Below are positions 53,974 through 62,970 of a DNA stretch of 64,000 nucleotides, piece after piece. Position numbers and translations under genes: made by a program. Every line of letters starts with the position of its first letter. The stretch's first letter is position 1. This DNA comes from Bacillota bacterium (GTDB taxonomy: Bacteria; Bacillota; Clostridia; Acetivibrionales; DSM-1351). Location: NCBI GenBank assembly GCA_023400235.1, contig JAEXFI010000054.1:8409-72408 (forward strand), given 5' to 3'. Below the pieces are notes generated by a model that saw only the letters and a program-made list of their open reading frames with translations, did not search any database and was not told where the DNA came from.

Positions 53974-54190
53974 ACTATTCCTGCCGCTGTTCCGCCGTCA
54001 TTAAATTGACCAGCTTATTTTTAGGCATAATTAAATAATAAAACGACCTTTTGAGGCGAGATGTTTTTCGTCAAGACAAGACCGAAGAAAGTGCAATGCC
54101 CACCGTATTGCAACTGATGGCAAGGTCGTATTGGCGAAGTACATGGAAGCTTACTCTAAAATGGCCGCCTCAAAATGGGGAAGCTATTAA
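53974..54190. other. Spacer with inverted repeats and a possible gene remnant
   Basis: TTTTGAGGCG (54049-54058) is repeated inverted as CGCCTCAAAA (54166-54175), and ACGACCTT (54043-54050) as AAGGTCGT (54122-54129). On the plus strand an open frame without start codon ends at 54190 and reads as a protein-like tail ending AKYMEAYSKMAASKWGSY. It may be the remnant of an inserted gene inside the importer operon. Support is limited. Confidence 0.35.
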
Positions 54191-55315
54191 TTAATCTTGC
54201 CTTAATGCCTGTTCCACAAAGGAAGAATCTATTGCCTCCTCAAATACCTTGGCATCTGGTGTTTTACTGATATTACCCTGTGCCTTATGGAAGTCTGCGA
54301 TGGTTTTGAGTGTTTCTGCCAGCTTACCCTTTTTACTTGCCGTGCCAAGATAGTTATCCGTGAGCTGTTCTTCTCCGGAAACCCAGATATTATCGTTGAC
54401 CTGGCCCTTGGCACCTTCTATGGCTATGCCTTCCCAGTCGGCGACATCCTTGGTGGCCTGATCAGGATTTGTCTTAACCAGGTTATACGTCTTGATCAGT
54501 GCTTTGACGTACTGGCTGACCAAAGTTGGATATTTCTCGGCGAATTCAGTTCTTGCAATACCGATCTCCGGTATAGTGATACCTTTTTCCGCCAAATCGC
54601 CGTCATTGATGACAATATTGCCATCCTTTACTATTTCGTCCAGTGCAGGGCTCCAGATATACGCAGCGTCAATATCTCCGCGTTTCCATGCAGCTACAAT
54701 ATCCTGGCCTCCCATATCAAGCAGCTTCACGTCATTGGCACTGAGACCCTTCAGTTCTAAAGCGTTAAGCAGCGCGTAATGGGAGGTGGTTCCGAACGGT
54801 GCGGCGATGGTCTTTCCCTTTAAACCAGCCACATCCTTTATACCCAGTTTGCTTTTAACAGCCAGCGCTTCAATATTTCCGCCTTCTATATAGGACACGA
54901 AAACTGCTTTGTAGTTGATTTTGTTGGCGATTCCAAGAGCAATGGGCGAGGAACCAAAAGAGGCGACATCCACATCACCTGACACAACGGCATTGTTGAT
55001 GTCCGTGCCCGCCGAATAAGTGACGGCATTGACCTTGATACCGATACCGCTGAAATAATTCTCTTTGATCAGGATGGCGGATTCAGGGCCGCCTTCTATA
55101 ACACCGATGTTTATTACTTCAGGATATTTTTCCCCAGTGACAGGATCCTTGTTTTTATCCGTGGTTGATGGTTCAGCAACTGCTGAGGAGGTTGCCAGGG
55201 CTGCCGTAGAGGTTGTCACCTCGTTGGCCGGCTTTGCGCCGCATGCCAGCAACTGGCTTCCCAAAATCAAGATCAAGACTGCTGTTAATATTTTTTTATA
55301 CGATTTCATTTTCAT
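54191..55315 (-). CDS. Substrate-binding lipoprotein of a taurine/sulfonate-type ABC importer
   Basis: The 374-residue protein has a lipoprotein signal (LILGSQLLAC, Cys25), a Thr/Ser/Ala-rich linker to about residue 60, and a TauA/SsuA-type binding domain. The segments TTSHYALLNALELKGL, DIVAAWKRGDIDAAYIWSPAL and EIGIARTEFAEKYP are close to TauA family patterns, so alkyl sulfonates or similar small organosulfur compounds are the likely ligands. It lies 18 bases after the permease gene. The substrate is inferred from family resemblance alone. Confidence 0.88.
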   Translation of the reverse strand: MKMKSYKKILTAVLILILGSQLLACGAKPANEVTTSTAALATSSAVAEPSTTDKNKDPVTGEKYPEVINIGVIEGGPESAILIKENYFSGIGIKVNAVTYSAGTDINNAVVSGDVDVASFGSSPIALGIANKINYKAVFVSYIEGGNIEALAVKSKLGIKDVAGLKGKTIAAPFGTTSHYALLNALELKGLSANDVKLLDMGGQDIVAAWKRGDIDAAYIWSPALDEIVKDGNIVINDGDLAEKGITIPEIGIARTEFAEKYPTLVSQYVKALIKTYNLVKTNPDQATKDVADWEGIAIEGAKGQVNDNIWVSGEEQLTDNYLGTASKKGKLAETLKTIADFHKAQGNISKTPDAKVFEEAIDSSFVEQALRQD

Positions 55316-55333
55316 TTCAATGCCCTCCTGTTT

Positions 55334-56122
55334 TTAATTTTTCCCTTTCCAAAAAACAATTCTCTTTTCCAAGTACAGCAATATTTTGTCCAGCAGAATT
55401 CCGGTAACTCCCATGATTATAATGCCTACAAATATGACATCACTGCGCAGATATTTGCTGGCGTCCAGAACCATCCAGCCAATGCCTGATACAGCGGCAA
55501 CCATTTCCGCAGCAACGGAGGTTGCGTATGCACTGCTCATAGCGTTTCTCAAACCAACGAAGATATCCGGCAGGGAGGATGGCAAAATCACATGGAAAAA
55601 GATTTGCCGGCGATTTGCACCCAATGTCCTGGCTCTGTTGATATAATCCTGTTTTACACGTGTCACACCCGCAACGCAAGAAACATAGATTGGAGCGAAA
55701 GCACCGAGAAACAGCAAAAATATCTTGGAGCTGTCACCGATACCCATCCACAGAATAATGATAGTGTAATATCCCAGTGGCGGAAGCGGGCGTATAAAAG
55801 CAATGATTGGTTCAAATACTGCACGTATTTTATCGGAGTAACCGCTCAGCAAGCCTAATGGAATGGCCGTCACAACAGCAAATATGTATGCAATCATAAG
55901 CCTTCTCAAGCTGGCCAGCAAATGTGCCCACAAGGTATGACCTTTATAGCCCTTCTGCAGAAGATCCAAAAAGGTACTCCACATCTCGGCGGGAGATGGG
56001 ATAATTATGCTAGAAACCCTGTGATTCCAGGTCAAGATCATCCACAGGCCCAGGAAGACTACACCGGTTAAAATACTCACAATGTATTTTTTACTGATTC
56101 TATTAATTATCTGCCCCTCCAT
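55334..56122 (-). CDS. Sulfonate/taurine-type ABC transporter permease
   Basis: The 262-residue protein has six membrane segments and the inner-membrane permease signature EMVAAVSGIGWMVLDASKYLRSDVIFVG preceded by the EAA-type loop ARTLGANRRQIFFHVILPSSLPDIFVGLRNAM, as in SsuC/TauC. It is the first gene of the importer. The ATG at 56122 has only a weak ribosome site; GGAGGGG falls inside the first codons, so initiation at a near codon cannot be excluded. A LysR-type palindrome lies 14-31 bases upstream. Confidence 0.9.
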   Translation of the reverse strand: MEGQIINRISKKYIVSILTGVVFLGLWMILTWNHRVSSIIIPSPAEMWSTFLDLLQKGYKGHTLWAHLLASLRRLMIAYIFAVVTAIPLGLLSGYSDKIRAVFEPIIAFIRPLPPLGYYTIIILWMGIGDSSKIFLLFLGAFAPIYVSCVAGVTRVKQDYINRARTLGANRRQIFFHVILPSSLPDIFVGLRNAMSSAYATSVAAEMVAAVSGIGWMVLDASKYLRSDVIFVGIIIMGVTGILLDKILLYLEKRIVFWKGKN

Positions 56123-56135
56123 TCCATATTAAATA

Positions 56136-56153
56136 TATATGTTTTATATACAT
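56136..56153. promoter_or_regulatory. LysR-type box before the importer
   Basis: TATATGTTTTATATACAT contains a T-N11-A palindrome (TGTTTTATATACA) and differs at one base from the box at 58109-58126 before the LysR gene. Confidence 0.62.
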
Positions 56154-56229
56154 TACTTTAACTCAAAACCGCTAAATAAGGAATACCCTTTCGTTTCATA
56201 TGGGGTATTGAATATTTTCATAGCTCACA

Positions 56230-57150
56230 TCACTTGTTTTCCCGGCCAAAGCCTACGACCATAATAACACCTGCAGCCAGTATGACTATACTAACTGCCT
56301 CGTATGCTGCGGGCAGTTTTTTTAAAATGATAAGACTCAGCAGTATTGACCAGATAATATACGTAATGTTCATGGACATGGCCTTTGACGGGCCGGTCAC
56401 GCTGATGGACTTGTAATAGAGCAGATAGGAACCTGTCTCCAGCAGGGCCGTCAGAAGAAGGAGAAGGAGTATCCGGTCTGACAAAATGCGTCCCGTAAAG
56501 CTCCAGGCATTGAGCATGGGCAGAAACACAACTGCATAACACACAAAGGATGTGCATTGCCTGATCTGCAGCGCTGCTTCAAAGGGTATGCTGCCGTGTT
56601 TCATCCCATAGGACGAGAGCACCGCCTCCATGCTCCAGAACAGCGCACAGGCAAAAGCCGGTATATAATTGGCGGCATGTCCTCCATTTCCCAACGGCAG
56701 ACCGACCATGCCAATGACACCGGCTGCACTCATAAGAATACCCGCCATTTGTTTTCCAGACAATGTTTCCTGCAGGAACAGCCAGGCTAAAATCGAACCG
56801 ACCACCGGATAAAGTGCTGAAATAACAGCCGTATCCGTGACTCCCACACAACTAATCGACAGAACATAAGCACCCATCCCTAATGGTCCGCCGCACAAGC
56901 CGCTGAGCAACAGCAGCCTTCCATGCCTGCTTTTCAGTACCATTAAGACATTGCTTTCTCTGAAAGGTCTGTGCGACTTCCGGAATACCAATAGCCAGAC
57001 GCCCGATATGGCGTCATTGAGAAAAGCGCTTACAACAGGCGCAAGAAAAACTGCCTGAGAGGACTGTGTGAATATCCCTGCAGCCAATACGATTGAAAGT
57101 ATAACGGTCTGCACCGCCCACAGAAATCCTGACCCCAAACCATACAACAA
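56230..57150 (-). CDS. EamA/DMT superfamily transporter
   Basis: The 306-residue protein has ten hydrophobic segments in two five-segment halves, the layout of EamA (drug/metabolite) transporters. SALYPVVGSILAWLFLQETLSGKQMAGILMSAAGVIGM is the typical end of the first half. It starts at a TTG (57150) with GGAGGAAAT eight bases upstream and follows the LysR gene by 21 bases, so the two are cotranscribed. It probably exports a metabolite linked to the sulfonate locus; the substrate is unknown. Confidence 0.88.
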   Translation of the reverse strand: MLYGLGSGFLWAVQTVILSIVLAAGIFTQSSQAVFLAPVVSAFLNDAISGVWLLVFRKSHRPFRESNVLMVLKSRHGRLLLLSGLCGGPLGMGAYVLSISCVGVTDTAVISALYPVVGSILAWLFLQETLSGKQMAGILMSAAGVIGMVGLPLGNGGHAANYIPAFACALFWSMEAVLSSYGMKHGSIPFEAALQIRQCTSFVCYAVVFLPMLNAWSFTGRILSDRILLLLLLTALLETGSYLLYYKSISVTGPSKAMSMNITYIIWSILLSLIILKKLPAAYEAVSIVILAAGVIMVVGFGRENK

Positions 57151-57171
57151 TGCTATTTCCTCCGGCTGAAC

Positions 57172-58083
57172 TTATATTTTGATTTCTTTTACCATTTTCC
57201 TGATCACATCCAACACAATCTTGTCAATCTTGTTTGGTTTGTATTTCATACTTTCTACATATCCCACCTCAAACTCCAGATTTTTGTCTGAGATCGGCAG
57301 CCGTCTGATGAGACCACTCTGGATATACACATCATTTCCAGACATGTATCTTGGAAAAAAAGCTACATAATGATTGTGAATGATCATACTTTTAATAGAG
57401 TCCAAGCTGTCAGTCCGAAATATCACGTTGGGTAACTTGTCTGTCCCAATCATATTTGTCAGACCGCCGTTATATTTTCTGAATTCATCACGGTAGGCCA
57501 CATAGGGCTCTTTCACGAGTTCACCGTATGTAATGCTGTCTCTGTCCCAGTAAGGGGAATTTTTTCCCACATAGAGCATGTATTCATCACAAAACAACGG
57601 CGAATATTTGAGATCGGTATTGCGCTCCAGTTCTCCATAATTGATAAGTATTCCGATTTCTGAAATCCCTGATGATACGTCGTGAGCAACCTGACTGCTT
57701 TCGGCGGTTGTTACCGACAGGATAATGTCTGCCGTATGCTCTTTCAGCCTCTGGATCGTTTTGGGTATAATCCAGTCGCAAATGCACGGAATACTGGTAA
57801 TATTGACCTCTCCGGCATTGAGCTGTTCTTTTGTCACTTGAACAATTTCGTCCACCGATTTAAAAATGTCCTCCGTTTTTTGAAGGACAATCTCCCCCAA
57901 TTGAGTCGGCGTTACACCGGCATTTGTCCTTTTCAACAGTTCAATCCCCAGTTCCTTTTCCAGGTTTACAATGGAGTAGCTTACGGAAGATTGTGACATA
58001 TAGTTTTTCTCGGCAGCTATTGAAATTGAATTATACTTGACAGCTTCTTTAAATAGATGGAGCTGCTCGAATTTCATACGCAT
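57172..58083 (-). CDS. LysR family transcriptional regulator
   Basis: The 303-residue regulator has the N-terminal LysR winged helix (MKFEQLHLFKEAVKYNSISIAAEKNYMSQSSVSYSIVNLEKELG) and a type 2 periplasmic-binding-fold effector domain (about 92-298). It is divergent from the alkaline-phosphatase-superfamily gene and cotranscribed with the EamA gene. A T-N11-A palindrome sits 26-43 bases before its start and a near copy precedes the importer, which suggests it governs the whole locus. Confidence 0.92.
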   Translation of the reverse strand: MRMKFEQLHLFKEAVKYNSISIAAEKNYMSQSSVSYSIVNLEKELGIELLKRTNAGVTPTQLGEIVLQKTEDIFKSVDEIVQVTKEQLNAGEVNITSIPCICDWIIPKTIQRLKEHTADIILSVTTAESSQVAHDVSSGISEIGILINYGELERNTDLKYSPLFCDEYMLYVGKNSPYWDRDSITYGELVKEPYVAYRDEFRKYNGGLTNMIGTDKLPNVIFRTDSLDSIKSMIIHNHYVAFFPRYMSGNDVYIQSGLIRRLPISDKNLEFEVGYVESMKYKPNKIDKIVLDVIRKMVKEIKI

Positions 58084-58108
58084 CCTCTTTCATGAATTAT
58101 ATTATTCC

Positions 58109-58126
58109 TATATGTTTAATATACAT
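58109..58126. promoter_or_regulatory. LysR-type box in the divergent promoter region
   Basis: TATATGTTTAATATACAT contains the T-N11-A motif TGTTTAATATACA. It matches 17 of 18 bases of the box before the importer at 56136-56153. Confidence 0.65.
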
Positions 58127-58379
58127 TTATAATCAATATACGTCAACACTTTCTAAAATGTTTCAGAAGGTATTCTCCTCTTGGCTGCTATCGTTATTTT
58201 CGATATCCGGTATGATGATTTTGTACTGTCCATATAGCTGCAAATCAATTAATATAGTTTTTAAATATGTATAGTATGATTTTAAACAAGAACCTGTTAA
58301 TCTCTGCTTGTGCTTGGCGCAAAATCCGCCCTGAATGGCAAGTACGAATAGACCCTGAACAGGTTCTAAGGAGGTCAAA

Positions 58380-60434
58380 ATGAACAGAAAAGCCCGAACT
58401 AAAAAATTGATTGTTCTAGGTATAGATGGAATGGACCCAATGATTACAAAAAGACTGGTTGATGAAGGACGGCTGCCTCATATAAAACGGTATCTTGCGC
58501 TGGGTTCCGCTAGAAAAGAACTGGATATGCTCGGGGCTCATCCCACGATTACTCCGCCCTGCTGGACAACGCTGGCAACGGGTGCATACCCGGGGACCCA
58601 CGGTATCACATGTTATTGGCGGCAAGCTCCACAGAGCCTGGATGCTGTGGTGTATAACATGGATTCAAGATACTGCAAAGCCGAACAGCTATGGAACGTT
58701 ACAGCCGAGGCAGGCCTCAAAACCCTGGTCTGGCACTGGCCCGGCTCATCCTGGCCGCCAAGCTCCAAGAGTCCGCTGCTGCATGTGGTTGACGGTACCC
58801 AGCCAGGCTCTGTTAATATGGGAGTGGCACAGATGGATTGGGAGAAGGTCCTCCATGCCTCCTCTGAAACTAAAAAGCTCAAATTCATTCCTCATACGCA
58901 AAAAGCAGCCGGCGTTGGCTGCAACATCACCGATATCAGTGAAATTTTATCGTCCGGGGATGATGATACGGATGAAATGATGGAACTTTGGTGGGGTGAT
59001 GAAGCAAGAAAAGGTGGAGAAATAAGAACTTATGTAAACACATTGGACGATACCGAAATGATGATTGGGGCCAAGGTGGCATATGACATGATTTTTTCAC
59101 CCATCAAACAGGCGAATGGCTGGAAATCAGCACCGGCTGACGCACTGGAATTCACTCTGCTGATTTCAGCCGGCAAGGAAAGCCGCTTTGGCCTCATCAC
59201 AAAAAACAAGCGGGGTGTATATGATTCGGTATCACTTTACCGCTCAAAGGAGGACACCAAGTCCTTTGCAGTTTTGGAAAAAGGGAAAATGACCGCAGGC
59301 ATCATTGACAACGCCACGAAAAAAGGTGTGACGAAGCCCTGCTGCCGTTCCTATAAAATTCTTGATCTGAGCCCGGACGGGACGGAACTGCGCCTGTGGG
59401 TCAGCAACGCGCTGGATACAACCAACAATATGCTATGGCACCCGGCAACCTTGCTGGATAAGATTATCGCAAACGTGGGTTATATACCGCCCGTCAGCCT
59501 CATCGGCGGTGAAGATTCCGAACTTGTGGATAAGGTTTTCGAACCGTCGTGGGATATCTACTGCAAATGGCAGGCCGATTCCCTGAACTTTCTGCTGGAT
59601 TACGAAAATTATGACGTCGTCTTCAGCCACCTCCATAATGTGGACTGTGCCGGGCATCAGCTCTGGCATCTGGGAAAAACACTGGAACCCTGGAAACACA
59701 CCGACGAAAAAGTCAATCAGGAGTTCATTGACCGCTTCTATGAACAGACAGACAGGTATCTCGGCCGCTTCCTGCACTATTTGGATGAAGAATACACAAT
59801 TCTGATCGTTTCGGATCACGGGCTGCTGGTTGGTGAAAATGTACCCCCTATTCTCGGTGAATATGCCGGCGTCAATACAAGGATCATGGAGGAAATGGGC
59901 TATACTGTTCTTAAAAAAGACAGTGACGGAAATTCCATAAACGAGATCGATTGGGACAAAACCAGGGCAGTTCAGATCCGCAGCAACTATATCTACATAA
60001 ATGTAAAGAACCGGGATAAATACGGTATCGTCAATCCTGAAAATAAATATGACCTGGAGGAGCAGATTATCTCCGACTTGTATAATTACAGAGATGAGCG
60101 CACCGGAAAGCGCGTTGTGGGAATTGCCCTCAGGAATAAGGATGCCGTACTGCTCGGTACTAACGGCCCGGAGTGCGGGGATATTTTCTTCACTGTTGAA
60201 GAGGGCTTCAACCGCCTGCACGGTGACGGACTTACCACGGCCCAGGGCTATTACAACACCTCGGTTTCACCCATCTTTATGGCTGCCGGGCAGGGCATCA
60301 AGAGCGGCTTTACCACAGACCGGGTCATCCGTCAGGTAGATGTGACTCCCACCCTGGCTGTGCTGCTGGGTACAAGAATACCGGCACAATGCGAAGGTGC
60401 GCCCATCTATCAGATTCTTGACGATGAACTGTGA
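58380..60434 (+). CDS. Alkaline phosphatase superfamily hydrolase (type I phosphodiesterase-like)
   Basis: The 684-residue cytoplasmic enzyme belongs to the phosphodiesterase/nucleotide pyrophosphatase/sulfatase-like group. The first metal site is GIDGMD (Asp16/Asp19), the nucleophile motif TITPPCWTTLATGAYPGTHGI (Thr58 likely nucleophile), and later ligands lie in SHLHNVDCAGHQLWH and IVSDHG. No signal peptide is seen. The active site could hydrolyse phosphate, phosphonate or sulfate esters. Its position opposite a LysR gene and beside a sulfonate-type importer suggests it processes an imported organic ester. AAGGAGG lies before the ATG. Confidence 0.88.
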   Translation: MNRKARTKKLIVLGIDGMDPMITKRLVDEGRLPHIKRYLALGSARKELDMLGAHPTITPPCWTTLATGAYPGTHGITCYWRQAPQSLDAVVYNMDSRYCKAEQLWNVTAEAGLKTLVWHWPGSSWPPSSKSPLLHVVDGTQPGSVNMGVAQMDWEKVLHASSETKKLKFIPHTQKAAGVGCNITDISEILSSGDDDTDEMMELWWGDEARKGGEIRTYVNTLDDTEMMIGAKVAYDMIFSPIKQANGWKSAPADALEFTLLISAGKESRFGLITKNKRGVYDSVSLYRSKEDTKSFAVLEKGKMTAGIIDNATKKGVTKPCCRSYKILDLSPDGTELRLWVSNALDTTNNMLWHPATLLDKIIANVGYIPPVSLIGGEDSELVDKVFEPSWDIYCKWQADSLNFLLDYENYDVVFSHLHNVDCAGHQLWHLGKTLEPWKHTDEKVNQEFIDRFYEQTDRYLGRFLHYLDEEYTILIVSDHGLLVGENVPPILGEYAGVNTRIMEEMGYTVLKKDSDGNSINEIDWDKTRAVQIRSNYIYINVKNRDKYGIVNPENKYDLEEQIISDLYNYRDERTGKRVVGIALRNKDAVLLGTNGPECGDIFFTVEEGFNRLHGDGLTTAQGYYNTSVSPIFMAAGQGIKSGFTTDRVIRQVDVTPTLAVLLGTRIPAQCEGAPIYQILDDEL

Positions 60435-61162
60435 GGTACATCCATAGGCTTGGCTTCCATACCACCATATATGGATTACCATCTATAGTTTTGGGTAAAA
60501 TTTTTCTTTATTTTCTTTCCCCGAGATAATATTATTATATTATCTGGACTAATTTATGGAATGGACCAAATTGAGGGGAGAAGGTCATCCCACGCTGAAA
60601 TGTTTGATTAATAAATTTATATAAATTATTATAGGAGCTGAGAAACAAGTGGCTCTGTAAGTTGAATGTTTCTACAATTCAATAATTTAGTTTGTCAAAT
60701 ACGAAATAGAGTTCCTAATTTTTATTTTCCAACCATCTTTAGTTCGCAAGTTTGAAGGGCCTCTAGGACATGAAGCAAATGAAACACGGTAAAAATCGAT
60801 TTTTGCTTTATAAGACACGTTAAATATAGCTGTTGACCTATTCCTCAATTTAATATACTAAGGCTTATTCAGCATTTTTCACTGATTTAAGTGATAAAGT
60901 GTGTTGCGTGTGAGGAAATCCGTTTAATTTTATAATTATTTCTAGTATTTTTAGAGCTACTTTTACTCGCAGTGCTAGAGTTATGTACAAAATTCCGGAG
61001 AGAGTTATTCTTATGGCATCAGAATTTTTCAATTATATTTAATGACTGAAAATTTACTTTTATGTCCTATAAAAATATGCTCATCCTTGTAGTGAACAGT
61101 TTTTATTATCTGAACTGTCTACTACAAGGGGAGCATATCAAACTGTGTGACCTTTTATTAAT
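60435..61162. other. Gene-free region with remnants
   Basis: This 728-base AT-rich stretch holds no supported ORF or RNA. The only clear structure is the 64-bp imperfect hairpin at 61075-61138. The rest looks like decayed DNA between the hydrolase gene and the IS110 remnant. Confidence 0.45.
61075..61138. repeat. 64-bp imperfect inverted repeat next to the IS110 remnant
   Basis: ATATGCTC, CCTTGTAGT and ACAGTT on the left pair with ACTGT, ACTACAAGG and GAGCATAT on the right around an 11-base loop. On the minus strand it is followed by TTTTTAT. It could be a terminator for the transposase remnant or two insertion-sequence ends in head-to-head position. Confidence 0.55.
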
Positions 61163-61849
61163 TTACTTGTTAACAAATTCAGCGAAACCCCTGCACAAAT
61201 CTCTTAATAATTTATGGTTTTCTGGCTTTACAGCATACGCATAATTCCATACAAAACTATCAGAGTTATATACAAGAACAAATGCTAGAACAATCAGGGC
61301 AAAGAACTTCCGGTAGGACGGGTAGCTGTAAGATAACTGGCTGTGCAGCTGGTTCTTGTTCATGACATTGCTCTTTACGATCAAGTCCCGCCTTTTCACC
61401 AACTGCCGTATCGTCCAGAAAATATCCTCATGTCTGGCATCCTGCAAGGTATCCGCCATATCCCGGAGTACCCTGGCAACGCAGTAGGCATCGTAGGAGT
61501 CATCCTTAAAAATAATGGGATTTGATAGCCTTACAGCACTGGTATAGGCCGGATTGACATGCTTTACCGCAAATCTCCTGCCAACCAGATAGGCAGCAAG
61601 GTTTCTGCCAAAACCTCTGGTATCCTCCAGGCCAAATACAAATTCCTTTGTACCGCATATTCTCCTTACATCCTCAACGAATGCTGGAAATTTGGAAGGC
61701 CTGTTTTCAAAGCTGACCTCCCCGAGCTTATTCATCCAGCAGTCAATAATCACAGCACAATGGGTGTCTTTATGCATGTCGATTCCAATAAAGCAGGTAT
61801 TTCTTTTCTGATAAATTCTTATCCTCTCCTTTTCGTCTGTCTCCACCAC
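61163..61849 (-). pseudogene. IS110 family transposase, truncated
   Basis: The 228-residue ORF keeps the RuvC-like DEDD domain of IS110 transposases: Asp24 in FIGIDMHKDTH, Glu75 in FGLEDTRGFG, and Asp117/Asp120 in DDSYDAYCVARVL. It then reaches the QLHSQLSYSYPSYRKFF segment and diverges near residue 185 into an unrelated hydrophobic tail. Complete IS110 transposases have about 400 residues and a C-terminal Ser-containing Tnp domain, which is missing. The element is therefore inactive. The upstream noncoding DNA is where the family keeps its bridge RNA. Confidence 0.85.
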
Positions 61850-62040
61850 TCACACCGGCAACCTCAATTTAAGAGCGTTAGATTAAATCAGGGACATTTC
61901 TTGTAAATAAGTGTCCCTTGACCTTCATCCTCGCAAGGGAACGCCAACCTATCCATTCATAGTGTGACAAATTACGTGATTTGCGCTGTTTTTCAGTGCT
62001 TGGCATCACGAGCCTTGGTTCATTCTTACGTTGTGTGTGA
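61850..62040 (-). ncRNA. Possible bridge RNA region of the IS110 remnant
   Basis: Noncoding DNA directly upstream of the transposase contains two overlapping alternative stems: AGGGACA/TGTCCCT (61890-61896, 61912-61918) and TCCCTTG/CAAGGGA (61914-61920, 61934-61940). In IS110 elements the bridge RNA is encoded in this position. I cannot match it to a known structure, so this is a positional inference. Confidence 0.3.
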
Positions 62041-62970
62041 TGTTAACTCTGTACGGAAGGATTGCAAGTAGATTCTGAGAAAGAGACAAAACAAAAAACA
62101 GAGAAGAAAAAATGTTATAGTTTTTTCTTCTCTGCATGTATCTGTGTTTTATGATGTGCTTTGTTGAAAGTGGCAAGGGAATTTTTTTCCCTTAACCCCC
62201 CCGCTGCCCCCTTTTTAGCATGGACAAGAATGCCGGTCAAGCTATGGTTCACCATGAAACATGGGGGTGCGCTATGCCTCATGAACTGAGTAAAAACCAG
62301 GTTGGAGAAATTAATCCGTACAGCATGTTTTCAATCATCAATTCCTTGCCCCTGTGTGGCAACGTGTTACCCCTGTTTCCAATTTTCAAGCGACTCTGGA
62401 GTACGAATACTCATTCATGGATTGAGAAGGAATTTGAGGGCAATTTGACGACTGTTTGTTTCGATACTTTTCCGAGCAAATTGTGCTGAACCCACCGGTT
62501 TATTTTCATGCAGGTTAAAGAGAGGTGGCCGCGGTGCGCCCCTTTCGGATTACATCAGCCCGCAATGCGGGCTGCGGCATTCGGCATAGATGGTCGCAAT
62601 AAGCGATAGTATACCGGATAGGTGGTCGAGATAGGTTGTAAGCGCCCATTTACTGGCGTTTCAAAGGTGGTCTTTAAGGTGGCTGTTAAAACCTCTTAAA
62701 GATGTTTGCAGCTATCTATTGCTTTTTGCAGCAATATTCTCTTTTTCACTTGCTGATTAGTTGCATACCGCACACCCTTTGATATAAGCTTGTTTTTATG
62801 TGCTGCAGTAAAAGTTACTGCGACACATAAAATTTGGTATAAAGCGTTTTGAAAAGCATCTGTTCTATTGGCTGCATTTTCTGAATTTTATGTCAACTTA
62901 AATAGCAAGAAGTAAGGCCACATCAGCCGAAACTGTGTGACCTCCCAACTCATATAAGCTACTGAGTTCT
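62041..62970. other. Mosaic of mobile-element remnants
   Basis: No intact gene is supported. Visible are a perfect 14-bp inverted repeat CAGAGAAGAAAAAA with 8-base loop (62099-62134), an AAGGGAA/TTCCCTT hairpin near 62175-62193, and a series of GGTGGYC-like repeats at 62524, 62590, 62621, 62666 and 62679 that recalls the multiple end repeats of IS21-type elements. A 64-codon minus-strand frame lacks a start. Confidence 0.4.
62696..62887 (-). pseudogene. Possible gene remnant (64 codons, no start)
   Basis: The minus-strand frame between two stops encodes a protein-like sequence containing DAFQNALYQILCVAVTF and AHKNKLISKGVRYATNQQ, ending KAIDSCKHL. No ATG, GTG or TTG with a ribosome site opens it. 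It may be a leftover from a polymorphic toxin cassette or phage gene; I cannot name it. Confidence 0.3.

Noticed and set aside
59433..60221. 262-codon minus-strand ORF inside the AlkP-superfamily gene
   Set aside because: It is antisense to a gene with clear metal-site motifs and has no independent start signal.
62220..62489. 89-codon plus-strand ORF in the mobile region
   Set aside because: There is no Shine-Dalgarno sequence, no motif and it lies among remnants; it is more likely chance.
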